Assembly: GCA_001803565.1 (NCBI GenBank)
Contig: MHDQ01000197.1
Span: 1 to 5,397 of the forward strand
Length of the DNA stretch: 5,397 nt
Reading direction: 5' to 3'
Source: Nitrospinae bacterium RIFCSPLOWO2_12_FULL_45_22
Lineage (GTDB): Bacteria > 2-12-FULL-45-22
Shown: piece after piece, positions 1 to 4,893 of the stretch
How the letters are laid out: every line of letters begins with the position of its first letter
Numbering within the stretch: position 1 is the stretch's first letter
The notes under the pieces: model-generated
Databases searched by the model: none
What the model saw: the letters and a program-made list of their open reading frames with translations, nothing else
Told to the model about the DNA's origin: nothing
Made by a program: the position numbers and the translations under genes

Positions 1-36
1 TTCTGGTAAGGCATATTGCTTTAATTTTTGGGACAC
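1..36 (-). CDS. Possible start of an unrecognised gene, cut by the window edge
   Basis: Reading leftward, a GTG at 36-34 opens a frame that stays open to the window edge (MSQKLKQYALPE if GTG is read as Met). It begins two bases after the stop codon of the upstream 70-residue gene. A GGAAGTGA-like SD lies inside the end of that gene. This mirrors the arrangement of the PIN pair at 904/906. Only 12 residues are visible, so no family can be named, and an open frame this short could be chance. Confidence 0.3.
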   Translation of the reverse strand, partial: MSQKLKQYALPE

Positions 37-38
37 CT

Positions 39-251
39 TTAATCACTTCCTTTAATCGGTTTTTGATTGCTGGGTATCAGATTGCCATTTTGATCAAATA
101 CCTCATGCCAGACTTCCCTTACCTTCCCATCTGGAGAAACTTCTCTTCTAATAGATCCTTTTTCTCCTGTCGGGCTTTTCCTTCTCCATCGCCTCTGGGT
201 CCTCGATCCATCAGGATGGACTATCTCTTCATCAGGCTTGAATTTGCCCAT
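39..251 (-). CDS. Small basic hypothetical protein, 70 residues
   Basis: I do not recognise this family. The protein is hydrophilic and rich in Arg, Lys, Gly and Asp. It has two PDG turns (HPDG near residue 12, SPDG near residue 39) and a C-terminal half, EVWHEVFDQNGNLIP, that alternates like beta strands joined by turns. There is no signal peptide or membrane segment. Arg/Lys clusters around residues 18-25 would suit nucleic acid or acidic-partner binding, but that is inference. The start codon is ATG at 251. The SD before it is weak (an A-rich GAATAGAAAAT run), which lowers confidence. A possible GTG start lies just after its stop, suggesting a two-gene unit. It is divergent from the PIN gene at 443. 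The opposite-strand frame at 63-350 looks like a shadow. Confidence 0.55.
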   Translation of the reverse strand: MGKFKPDEEIVHPDGSRTQRRWRRKSPTGEKGSIRREVSPDGKVREVWHEVFDQNGNLIPSNQKPIKGSD

Positions 252-442
252 ATTTTCTATTCGGCAGATGTCAAAGGAAGATTAACACCTAATTTATCAA
301 AAATAGGCTGCCTGGTCACTACAAAAATCAGTATGCTTAAAAGAAAATAGGAGAAAATAGAGACAGCGCCTATTTAAAAAAAAGAACGCCTGCACGGACA
401 GATAACATGCTAAAATAGAAAATATAAAAAGGATATACTAAA

Positions 443-904
443 ATGAAGAAAGAGACTTTATACCTTGATACATCTGTTCCGAGCGCTTATTATGATAAGA
501 TGAAACCAGAGAGACAAAAGTTAACCTGGGAGTTTTGGAAAAAATTAGAGAAATACGAAGTATATATCTCAGAGATGACAGAGATAGAATTAAAAAACAC
601 AAAGGAGAGAAAGAAAAGAAATCAATTCCTCTCGTTGATTGCTGGAATGGAGATACTTCCTATAACCGAAGAGGTCATTGAATTAGTCCAAATCTACCTT
701 AAAAATAAGGTTGTCCCTAAGGCAAAAGAAGAAGATGCTTATCATATTGCGGTTGCTACACTGAATGAGATTGATATTATTGTGAGTTGGAACTTTGACC
801 ACTTAGTGAATATAAAAACGAGGAGGAGAGTAAATGGGGTGAATATACTGCACGGGTATAAACCTATAGAAATAATCTCCCCTCCAGAGTTAGGAGGTGA
901 TTAA
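443..904 (+). CDS. PIN-domain RNase, VapC-like toxin candidate
   Basis: This 153-residue protein has the layout of a single PIN domain, a Mg2+-dependent RNase fold used by VapC-type toxins. The first acidic residue is D9 in YLDTSVPSAYYD, the second is E47 or E49 in EMTEIEL, the third is D98 in KEEDAYHIAVA, and the fourth region is SWNFDHLVN (N117/D119), followed by an N/GY-rich tail and the closing segment IISPPEL. The length fits the family. The ATG at 443 follows a modest AAAAAGGA SD with about 9 nt spacing. The stop codon at 902-904 lies within the SD region and just before the start of the downstream gene, so the two are translationally coupled. Family knowledge supports RNase activity; toxicity is inferred from the paired small gene. 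In classical VapBC operons the antitoxin comes first, so this order is reversed. It could also be a solitary PIN nuclease. Confidence 0.88.
   Translation: MKKETLYLDTSVPSAYYDKMKPERQKLTWEFWKKLEKYEVYISEMTEIELKNTKERKKRNQFLSLIAGMEILPITEEVIELVQIYLKNKVVPKAKEEDAYHIAVATLNEIDIIVSWNFDHLVNIKTRRRVNGVNILHGYKPIEIISPPELGGD
892..900 (+). promoter_or_regulatory. SD sequence that sets the start of the PIN partner gene
   Basis: AGGAGGTGA is a near-perfect complement to the 3' end of 16S rRNA. It overlaps the last codons of the PIN gene and sits about 8 nt before the GTG at 906. It argues against the GTG at 897, which lies inside the SD itself. Confidence 0.8.
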
Positions 905-905
905 G

Positions 906-1118
906 GTGGCGAAAAAGAAAGAATTTACTGATGACCCAATGATGCATAAGCTGCATGAGATACGATCTGAGATTCACCAAAGGATTAAAGATTTAAACCC
1001 TAAAGAGAAGGTTGCATGGATACATAAAGAAGCAGAAGGATTTTTGAAATCTCAAGGTTATAAACTTACCCCTGCGAGGAAAGGTTATCGTATTGCGGCA
1101 AAGAGTATAAAAGGGTAA
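906..1118 (+). CDS. Small partner of the PIN protein, antitoxin candidate
   Basis: This is a 70-residue basic, helix-prone protein starting at GTG 906, one base after the PIN stop codon, and driven by the strong SD at 892-900. Residues 10-31 (DPMMHKLHEIRSEIHQRIKD) look like an amphipathic helix. Residues 36-50 (VAWIHKEAEGFLKSQ) look like a second helix, and the end (KLTPARKGYRIAAKS) is Arg/Lys-rich. I see no clear ribbon-helix-helix, AbrB or Phd signature, so DNA binding is not shown. Position and coupling suggest an antitoxin or accessory protein for the PIN RNase. The family resembles small proteins I associate with this PIN subtype, but I cannot name it. A longer version beginning at GTG 897 is possible but less likely. 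Confidence 0.78.
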   Translation: MAKKKEFTDDPMMHKLHEIRSEIHQRIKDLNPKEKVAWIHKEAEGFLKSQGYKLTPARKGYRIAAKSIKG

Positions 1119-1152
1119 AAAGTATATAGTTCAGTAATCGGAGGCTGTTTTG

Positions 1153-1209
1153 ATGATGAATTTGGTGAATATTCCGGCATCCTTCATAGAAGATAGGGTC
1201 AGGTCTTGA
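1153..1209 (+). pseudogene. Truncated small reading frame interrupted by the 76-bp repeat
   Basis: A GGAGG at 1140-1144 is followed at 8-nt spacing by ATG ATG at 1153-1158. The frame reads MMNLVNIPASFIEDRVRS and then stops. The last residues come from the inverted-repeat element that starts near 1187. The good SD and spacing suggest the start of a third gene in the PIN operon that lost its body when the element arrived. The visible peptide is too short to assign. Chance is a real alternative. Confidence 0.35.
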
Positions 1210-1262
1210 ATCTTGACTTTTTCTCGATAGTCAGCAATGTCAAAAGTAAAGACCTGACCCCA
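1187..1262. repeat. Inverted-repeat (MITE/REP-like) element, copy 1
   Basis: This 76-bp unit matches 5139-5214 in the same orientation at 74 of 76 positions (differences at 1198 and 1247). It contains a perfect 12-bp inverted repeat, GGGTCAGGTCTT at 1196-1207 against AAGACCTGACCC at 1249-1260. Nested inside is TTGAC at 1213-1217 facing GTCAA at 1239-1243. It can therefore fold into a long hairpin on either strand. No transposase is present, so it would be non-autonomous; REP-like elements mobilised by RAYT/IS200-type transposases are the nearest known analogy. It lies between the convergent PIN pair and E1 gene, 15 nt beyond the E1 stop codon, and could act as a two-way terminator, although neither side has a U-tract. 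Confidence 0.85.
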
Positions 1263-1277
1263 GTAAACCACTGCGAA

Positions 1278-2156
1278 TTACACAGGCAGGTCTTTTGGCA
1301 ATCCTGTCCGGGTGTATCTTTTCAGGTCTGCTGACCCCCTTTTGCCCACCAATGAGTTACAAATAACGCAATCTTCCTTTTTCTTGTCAGTTCTTACATT
1401 AACCTTCCCTTGCATGCCCTTATAAACCAGCATCCGATTAGGAGTCCTTATGTTTGTCAGCAGCATGAGAAACTCAGTGACTGCCAGATTGGCTATGATG
1501 CCATTCAGGGATATCACTGCCGGGGCAGTTGCACCGCCACCTAAGCCATAACCGTGTTTTTCACGAAACTCCCTTTCAGGAGGGCTCTCCAATTCAATCT
1601 TGGCAACCTCTGTATCAATTTGGTTTGCACATAAAGCACAAAAATCACCAGGGCGAGCAATTATTACGCGCCCGCCAAATTCCACGACCCGGCCTTCCGC
1701 AGGGTAAATCTCAGCAGCCGAGTCAATCAGCGGGATTTCATATGCAGTTGAAAGCTCCGTCAGTATCAGCCGGGCTGCGTCATTATCCACACACCCGAAA
1801 AGATAATCTATATAGGTGAGTGCGTCCAGAACTTTCTCATTCCTAAGGTTCATGGACAGCTTGTTGATCTTGGCGTCGAGGCTTATCTGTTTTATCATTC
1901 TTTCCGCTACTTCCACTTTCAACCTTTTTTCTTTCACATCAATTGGGAGAGCGCCGACTAAACGGTTCAGGTTGGACTCCTCAACAATGTCATCATCAAC
2001 TGTCAGGAAGTCTTCCGCTCCAAGATACGCAAGGGCCTGTGCTATATGGGATCCCATCCCTCCCAAGCCGACAATGCCGATTTTAGCAGTTGCCAGCTTC
2101 CTCTGGCCTTCTTCCCCAAATGCAAGTATTTGCCTTGAAAACCTACCATCGCTCAT
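1278..2156 (-). CDS. E1-like (ThiF/MoeB-fold) Ubl-activating enzyme
   Basis: This 292-residue enzyme should adenylate the C-terminal glycine of the Ubl encoded in the same operon. Visible in order are FSRQI (6-10), the nucleotide-binding GLGGMG (30-35), VDDDIVEESNLNR (53-65) with the ATP-contacting Asp and Arg of the family, K77/K80, and DNDAAR (124-129). Zinc ligands are CALC (C173/C176) and CVIC (C263/C266), followed by a 26-residue tail. In MoeB/ThiF relatives a catalytic cysteine precedes the AGV-like helix. Here that stretch is HGYGLGGGATAPAV (201-214) with no Cys. The only other cysteine, C122, lies in the nucleotide-binding domain next to DN. Classical thioester transfer is therefore doubtful. 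The ATG overlaps the JAB stop codon as ATGA and follows a GAGGTGA SD. It is the last gene of the operon. The fold assignment is secure; the biochemical step is inferred. Confidence 0.92.
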   Translation of the reverse strand: MSDGRFSRQILAFGEEGQRKLATAKIGIVGLGGMGSHIAQALAYLGAEDFLTVDDDIVEESNLNRLVGALPIDVKEKRLKVEVAERMIKQISLDAKINKLSMNLRNEKVLDALTYIDYLFGCVDNDAARLILTELSTAYEIPLIDSAAEIYPAEGRVVEFGGRVIIARPGDFCALCANQIDTEVAKIELESPPEREFREKHGYGLGGGATAPAVISLNGIIANLAVTEFLMLLTNIRTPNRMLVYKGMQGKVNVRTDKKKEDCVICNSLVGKRGSADLKRYTRTGLPKDLPV

Positions 2157-2710
2157 TTGTCACCTCGCTTAAAAAGAGTGGCAGACCAGCTAAACAACCT
2201 TTCCCGGATTGACGGTTTAACAATCTTGCATCTTCCATCTTTCTTGATTATGCGGACTTCTCTCACAGGAATTGGTATCGGGTTATCCGTGTTCCAGAGC
2301 TGACCATACACTGAAGTTTTAGTCCATACCAAAGCAGCATATTTTTTGCCGGGAAGTTTCCAACGGACATAACTGACAAACTGCTCCAGACCGACGACAT
2401 CACTGGGAGAGAATTGTGCCATTCCATGGGTGCTTCTGTGAGAATGGCACTCCACAAGGTTGCAGTTCTTATTCCTTGCCGTTATCATTACCTTTACTTT
2501 CTCCTGCTCGTTCAATTCTAAATAAGACGATTCCTGAACGTCCCAACCAGTGGACTTTACCAAGTAAATGCCCTCGACATTCAGATTGATATTGGAAGAG
2601 GTCCCGGAATCGGTGGCGAAGAGGAAAGCTCCCTGTTCTTTTCTCCCTTTAAAGAGATGTCTTCTCAGTTCGTTGTAAAACTCTTCTGGAATTGTGATGA
2701 TGGCTTCCAT
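2153..2710 (-). CDS. JAB/JAMM metallopeptidase, probable Ubl deconjugase
   Basis: The protein is 185 residues from the ATG at 2710. JAMM zinc peptidases (Rpn11, CSN5, Mov34-type) cut isopeptide or peptide bonds after Ubl C-termini. The catalytic elements are the Glu in KEQGAFLF (E25) and the zinc motif in ECHSHRSTHGMAQFSPSD, with H89, H91, S101 and D104. The gap between HxH and SxxD is nine residues rather than the usual seven. There is no signal peptide. The neighbouring Ubl already ends in glycine, so precursor processing appears unnecessary; deconjugation is the likelier role. A TTG at 2719 could add three residues, but an AAGGGAG SD at 2727-2721 is only 1 nt from TTG and 10 nt from ATG, so I prefer ATG. 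It starts one base after the E2 stop codon and overlaps E1 by four bases. Confidence 0.88.
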   Translation of the reverse strand: MEAIITIPEEFYNELRRHLFKGRKEQGAFLFATDSGTSSNINLNVEGIYLVKSTGWDVQESSYLELNEQEKVKVMITARNKNCNLVECHSHRSTHGMAQFSPSDVVGLEQFVSYVRWKLPGKKYAALVWTKTSVYGQLWNTDNPIPIPVREVRIIKKDGRCKIVKPSIRERLFSWSATLFKRGDK

Positions 2711-2711
2711 C

Positions 2712-3101
2712 TTAACCAAGCTCCCTTAGGCGAATTTTGACTGACCTCATGAAGGATAAAAGATTGTCCCCTTCCTCTGTGCTGCTTGATGGATGCCATT
2801 GCTCTGCATGCCAGGAGAAACAACCCCAAGATCCTCCTAACGGGACCCCTGCTCCTTCACTGTAGTTTTGGATTGGGTTATCGTTGCTCAGCTTGAGTCC
2901 GCTTTCCACATAGAAGTTATCCGGAGCAGTATGGGGGTATGAAGAAGGGATAAGAAATAGAAGCTTCGTTTGTTTGCGGTTCAATCCATCCGGCAGAGGG
3001 AAATCAGGTATCAATATCCAGTCATAATTCTCTCCGTGCTGCAGGTTTGGGTATTTTGCCCGGAGCAGCTCAATTTCCTTAAGCATTCTCTCTTTCATCA
3101 T
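2712..3101 (-). CDS. E2-like (UBC-fold) protein, probably prokaryotic E2 family E
   Basis: This 129-residue protein resembles short bacterial E2/UBC-fold proteins encoded beside Ubl, JAB and E1 genes; my best guess is Prok-E2_E. An N-terminal helix (residues 3-17) precedes beta strands. The YPHTAP segment (55-60) corresponds to the YPxxPP loop of classical E2s. GGSWGCFSWHAEQWHP (89-104) lines up with the GxICLDIL...WSP active-site stretch, so C94, its only cysteine, falls at the catalytic position. LLSFMRSVKIRLREL is the following helix. The HPN tripeptide of eukaryotic E2s is absent; H98 and H103 lie just after the cysteine. ATG 3101 directly follows the Ubl TGA, and an AGGGGGTGA SD overlaps that stop. 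The second ATG at 3098 has the better spacing (6 nt against 3), so initiation there is possible. It is expected to carry or position the Ubl for transfer. Confidence 0.82.
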   Translation of the reverse strand: MMKERMLKEIELLRAKYPNLQHGENYDWILIPDFPLPDGLNRKQTKLLFLIPSSYPHTAPDNFYVESGLKLSNDNPIQNYSEGAGVPLGGSWGCFSWHAEQWHPSSSTEEGDNLLSFMRSVKIRLRELG

Positions 3102-3332
3102 TCACCCCCTCTTGAATTTAGGAGCTCTTCCAAAACCGTGACCCGGCTTTAACTCTACGGTTTCATTTTCGCCAAGGGTTCTTTCCGTTCCATCCGGAAA
3201 TTCTTCAACCACGGGCATGTCAGTTGGGAGATTTCCCAGGGTGCGAATTTCAGTCGTTGTGATCGTGTCCTTTTCCCACGGATACTCCTTTCCTTCGATC
3301 GTGACAAAATACTTTTTCCCTTTTTCGTTCAT
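3102..3332 (-). CDS. Single-domain ubiquitin-like protein (multiubiquitin family type)
   Basis: This 76-residue protein fits the beta-grasp multiubiquitin-type Ubl pattern: a KKYFVTIEGKEYPWE beta hairpin (6-20), a helix-leading stretch TITTTEIRTLGNLP (23-36) in which TEIRTLG matches the family's EIL-type helix, then a second hairpin with FPDGTER (45-51), NETVEL (56-61) and a tail HGFGRAPKFKRG. It ends in a single exposed Gly76 after Arg75, as expected for a substrate of E1 adenylation, without a removable extension. Other members often carry several tandem domains; this has one. There is no cysteine. The ATG at 3332 follows a textbook AGGAGGTG SD (3346-3339), the strongest in the operon, consistent with a high demand for the modifier. 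It abuts the E2 gene. Conjugation is inferred from the gene neighbourhood. Confidence 0.88.
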   Translation of the reverse strand: MNEKGKKYFVTIEGKEYPWEKDTITTTEIRTLGNLPTDMPVVEEFPDGTERTLGENETVELKPGHGFGRAPKFKRG

Positions 3333-3353
3333 TTTTGCACCTCCTCTGTGGTA

Positions 3354-3373
3354 GAGGGGGCTATTGCCCCCTT
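3354..3373 (-). other. GC-rich intercistronic hairpin before the Ubl gene
   Basis: AGGGGGC and GCCCCCT form a perfect 7-bp stem with a 4-nt loop, plus one possible G-U pair at the base. It lies in the 45-nt gap between the small leader gene and the Ubl gene, ending about 8 nt before the Ubl SD. There is no U-tract after it, so it is not a standard terminator. It could be an mRNA processing or stability barrier, or an attenuator that separates expression of the leader gene from the rest. Confidence 0.6.
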
Positions 3374-3377
3374 CAAC

Positions 3378-3545
3378 CTATTTCTTGTGTTTGGTCGTAT
3401 CAACCAGGTTAAACTTTGAACCTTTAGGCCCTGGCGGCAAAGGTTCACCCTTGACCGATGTGACTTCGGTTCCTGTCCTGGTGTTCTTATACTGGCCAGA
3501 GACCGGAGTCTTCTCCCCTGACTTTAAACTTTTGGTATTTGTCAT
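3378..3545 (-). CDS. Small YjzC-like protein, first gene of the Ubl operon
   Basis: This 55-residue protein starts at ATG 3545 with a strong AAGGGGGTGA SD (centred near 3558). It reads with KSGEKTPVSGQYKN (8-21), TGTEVTSVKGEPLPPGPKG (24-42) and ends FNLVDTTKHKK. The KxGxxxPxSGxY opening and the PP-containing middle recall YjzC-type small proteins of unknown function. No cysteines, membrane segment or signal peptide are visible. It is too short for most gene finders, yet it is the promoter-proximal gene of an otherwise complete conjugation cassette. A substrate, adaptor or modulator role is possible but unproven. The opposite-strand frame at 3364-3576 is a shadow of it. I am confident it is translated and unsure of its function. 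Confidence 0.8.
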   Translation of the reverse strand: MTNTKSLKSGEKTPVSGQYKNTRTGTEVTSVKGEPLPPGPKGSKFNLVDTTKHKK

Positions 3546-3580
3546 TTCGAGATCACCCCCTTCCTTTATTGGTTAATTAA

Positions 3581-3609
3581 ATTTTAACCACCGCTTAATT
3601 TATTGTCAA
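3581..3609 (-). promoter_or_regulatory. Sigma70-type promoter of the Ubl conjugation operon
   Basis: On the minus strand, TTGACA (3609-3604) is followed after exactly 17 bp by TAAAAT (3586-3581). Transcription would start near 3574, giving a leader of about 30 nt before the ATG at 3545. The -10 and spacer are overlapped by the operator-like site at 3584-3598. Confidence 0.8.
3584..3598. promoter_or_regulatory. Operator-like site 1
   Basis: TTAACCACCGCTTAA is a 15-bp imperfect dyad (TTAAnC-N3-GnTTAA). It recurs at 3629-3643 with 13 of 15 identical bases. It covers part of the -10 and the spacer of the minus-strand promoter, where a bound repressor would block RNA polymerase. An extra GGTTAA half-site lies at 3571-3576, near the predicted start of transcription. 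The likely binder is the adjacent XRE protein. Confidence 0.6.
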
Positions 3610-3628
3610 GAGGATAAAACGAAAAAGA

Positions 3629-3643
3629 TTAACCAGAGCTTAA
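3629..3643. promoter_or_regulatory. Operator-like site 2
   Basis: TTAACCAGAGCTTAA matches site 1 in the same orientation, offset by 45 bp. It lies just upstream of the -35 box (3651) of the plus-strand regulator promoter. Binding here could autoregulate the XRE gene, or cooperate with site 1 by looping. Confidence 0.58.
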
Positions 3644-3650
3644 AAATATT

Positions 3651-3679
3651 TTGACTAAAATTACCTTTTGATTTATATT
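3651..3679 (+). promoter_or_regulatory. Sigma70-type promoter of the XRE-ImmA regulator operon
   Basis: TTGACT (3651-3656) is followed after 17 bp by TATATT (3674-3679). The start of transcription would be near 3686, giving a leader of about 27 nt before the ATG at 3713. It diverges from the Ubl operon promoter; the two -35 boxes are about 41 bp apart. Confidence 0.75.
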
Positions 3680-3712
3680 TACACTGAAACGCTGATAGAG
3701 AGAGGGGCTACT

Positions 3713-4069
3713 ATGAATGAAAATATTGCTGAGATAATCGGAAAGAGAATCAGGGCTAAAAGGGAGGAAATTGGCATGAGACAGAAGAGGCTTGCTGAAA
3801 AAGTGGAAGTGAGCCCTGCTGCAATCAATCAGTTTGAGAAAGGGGAGAAAAAGCCTTCTTCTGAGGTTTTGGCCCGTATCGCAACTGAACTTGGGGTTTC
3901 AACAGACTATTTGCTTGGTGCTTCTGATGAGGAGAAAATGTTCCTCAGCGGCAATGTGGTTGCTGCTTTCCGGGATTTTAAGGAATTAAGCAAGAAGGAC
4001 AGAGAGATTATCTTAAGCCATATTGAATTTCTTAAGTCCAAGGCAAAAGAAAAGGAAAAAGGGAAATGA
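3713..4069 (+). CDS. XRE-family (Cro/CI-like HTH) repressor, ImmR/CapH-like
   Basis: This is a 118-residue protein. The HTH domain spans about residues 11-68: KRIRAKREEIGMRQKRLAEKV leads into the recognition segment SPAAINQFEKG, then KPSSEVLARIATELGVSTDYLL. The C-terminal part (72-118) is a charged helical segment ending in a Lys/Glu-rich tail, as in ImmR-type repressors that are cut by a partner peptidase. The ATG at 3713 follows GAGAGGGG with 5-nt spacing; an upstream in-frame start at 3668 lies inside the promoter and is rejected. Its stop codon overlaps the ImmA start by four bases. From its position beside two operator-like sites it probably represses both itself and the divergent Ubl operon. 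That target is inferred, but the domain assignment is clear. Confidence 0.93.
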   Translation: MNENIAEIIGKRIRAKREEIGMRQKRLAEKVEVSPAAINQFEKGEKKPSSEVLARIATELGVSTDYLLGASDEEKMFLSGNVVAAFRDFKELSKKDREIILSHIEFLKSKAKEKEKGK

Positions 4070-4893
4070 GCCTGGCAAAATATCATGCAAATTCCGTTAT
4101 TAAGAAATTTAGCATCAAAGACCTGCCTGTTGACCCTTATAGAATCTCCAAAGAAATGGAGATTGAGGTTGTGGAAGATGATTGCGAGGGCTATACCGGG
4201 ATGCTTTTGGTGGTTGCAGGCCAGGCCCTTATCAGCGTTAAGTCGAGTATAAGAGAATATCCCAAGAAGAGGTTTACCGTCGCACATGAAATGGGGCATT
4301 TTAGCATTCCTGAGCATATCACAGAGGAAAGGTATTTTTTCCAGTGCACGGACAAAGACCTCAATACCTTTGATAAAAAAGGAGGCAGGGAAGCCGAGGC
4401 TAACGAATTTGCCGCTGAGCTTCTGATGCCAGAAGACATCTTCAAGGAAAAAATAAGGCTAAAGGATCTCAGCTATAATTTGCTCCAGGATTTAACATCA
4501 GAGTTTGAAACCTCTCTTACCGCTACTGGAATCAGGTTTTCGGAGCTGTCAGGTGATTATGCGCTGGTCTGCTCAGAGAACTCCTGCATCAAATGGCTTA
4601 TCAAAGGCGATAACTTTCCATTCTATGTCAGAGGCGAAGGAAAGCTTGCCAATGAATCGATAGCGATAGAATTTTTCAGGGGCAAAAAACTTCCAAAATC
4701 TTTCGAGACGGTGCCTGCCTTTGCCTGGCTGGATGATTATAAGCTCAAAGGTGATATGGATGTCCAGGAATTATCCATCCCGCTTCCTTATTACGACCAG
4801 GTCTTGAGCTTCCTTTACATGGAACCCCGCGAAGAAGATGAGGACGATGAATATTTGGAAGAGTTGGATGGTTATCCTAGATTTAAAAAATAA
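4066..4893 (+). CDS. ImmA/IrrE-family zinc metallopeptidase, CapP-like
   Basis: This is a 275-residue protein. The zinc motif HEMGH (H74, E75, H78) lies in RFTVAHEMGHFSIPEH, and the third ligand is Glu109 or Glu111 in REAEANEFAAELLMP, the standard ImmA/IrrE arrangement. Residues 140-185 continue the helical part that follows in this family (TATGIRFSELSGDYALVCS). A further C-terminal domain (about 186-252) may sense a signal, and the end is very acidic (REEDEDDEYLEELDGY, 255-270). Family knowledge: ImmA cleaves the ImmR repressor of ICEBs1, and CapP cleaves CapH to induce CBASS, reportedly when stimulated by single-stranded DNA. By analogy this enzyme would cleave the upstream XRE protein and derepress the Ubl operon. 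ATG 4066 overlaps the XRE stop as ATGA. The last 26 bases overlap the second XRE gene. Confidence 0.93.
   Translation: MSLAKYHANSVIKKFSIKDLPVDPYRISKEMEIEVVEDDCEGYTGMLLVVAGQALISVKSSIREYPKKRFTVAHEMGHFSIPEHITEERYFFQCTDKDLNTFDKKGGREAEANEFAAELLMPEDIFKEKIRLKDLSYNLLQDLTSEFETSLTATGIRFSELSGDYALVCSENSCIKWLIKGDNFPFYVRGEGKLANESIAIEFFRGKKLPKSFETVPAFAWLDDYKLKGDMDVQELSIPLPYYDQVLSFLYMEPREEDEDDEYLEELDGYPRFKK

Noticed and set aside
63-350. Plus-strand 95-residue frame at the left edge
   Set aside because: Poor composition and no SD; the minus strand gives a more protein-like sequence, although confidence in that gene is also moderate.
411-416. TAAAAT as a -10 box for the PIN gene
   Set aside because: I found no acceptable -35 element 16-18 bp upstream, and the region is AT-rich enough for chance matches.
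1529-2172. Plus-strand open frames (1529-1819 and 1816-2172) opposite the E1 gene
   Set aside because: They are antisense to a protein with clear GxGGxG, SNLNR and CxxC motifs, have no SD, and show no protein family features.
3354-3373. Rho-independent terminator between the leader gene and the Ubl gene
   Set aside because: The stem is strong but no run of U follows in the transcript; a terminator here would also cut off the operon from its only good promoter.
3364-3576. Plus-strand 70-residue frame opposite the YjzC-like gene
   Set aside because: It has no ribosome site and crosses the minus-strand SD and leader; the minus strand has a strong SD and a recognisable protein pattern.
3907-4445. 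Minus-strand frames opposite the XRE and ImmA genes
   Set aside because: They are shadows of genes with clear HTH and HEMGH motifs.
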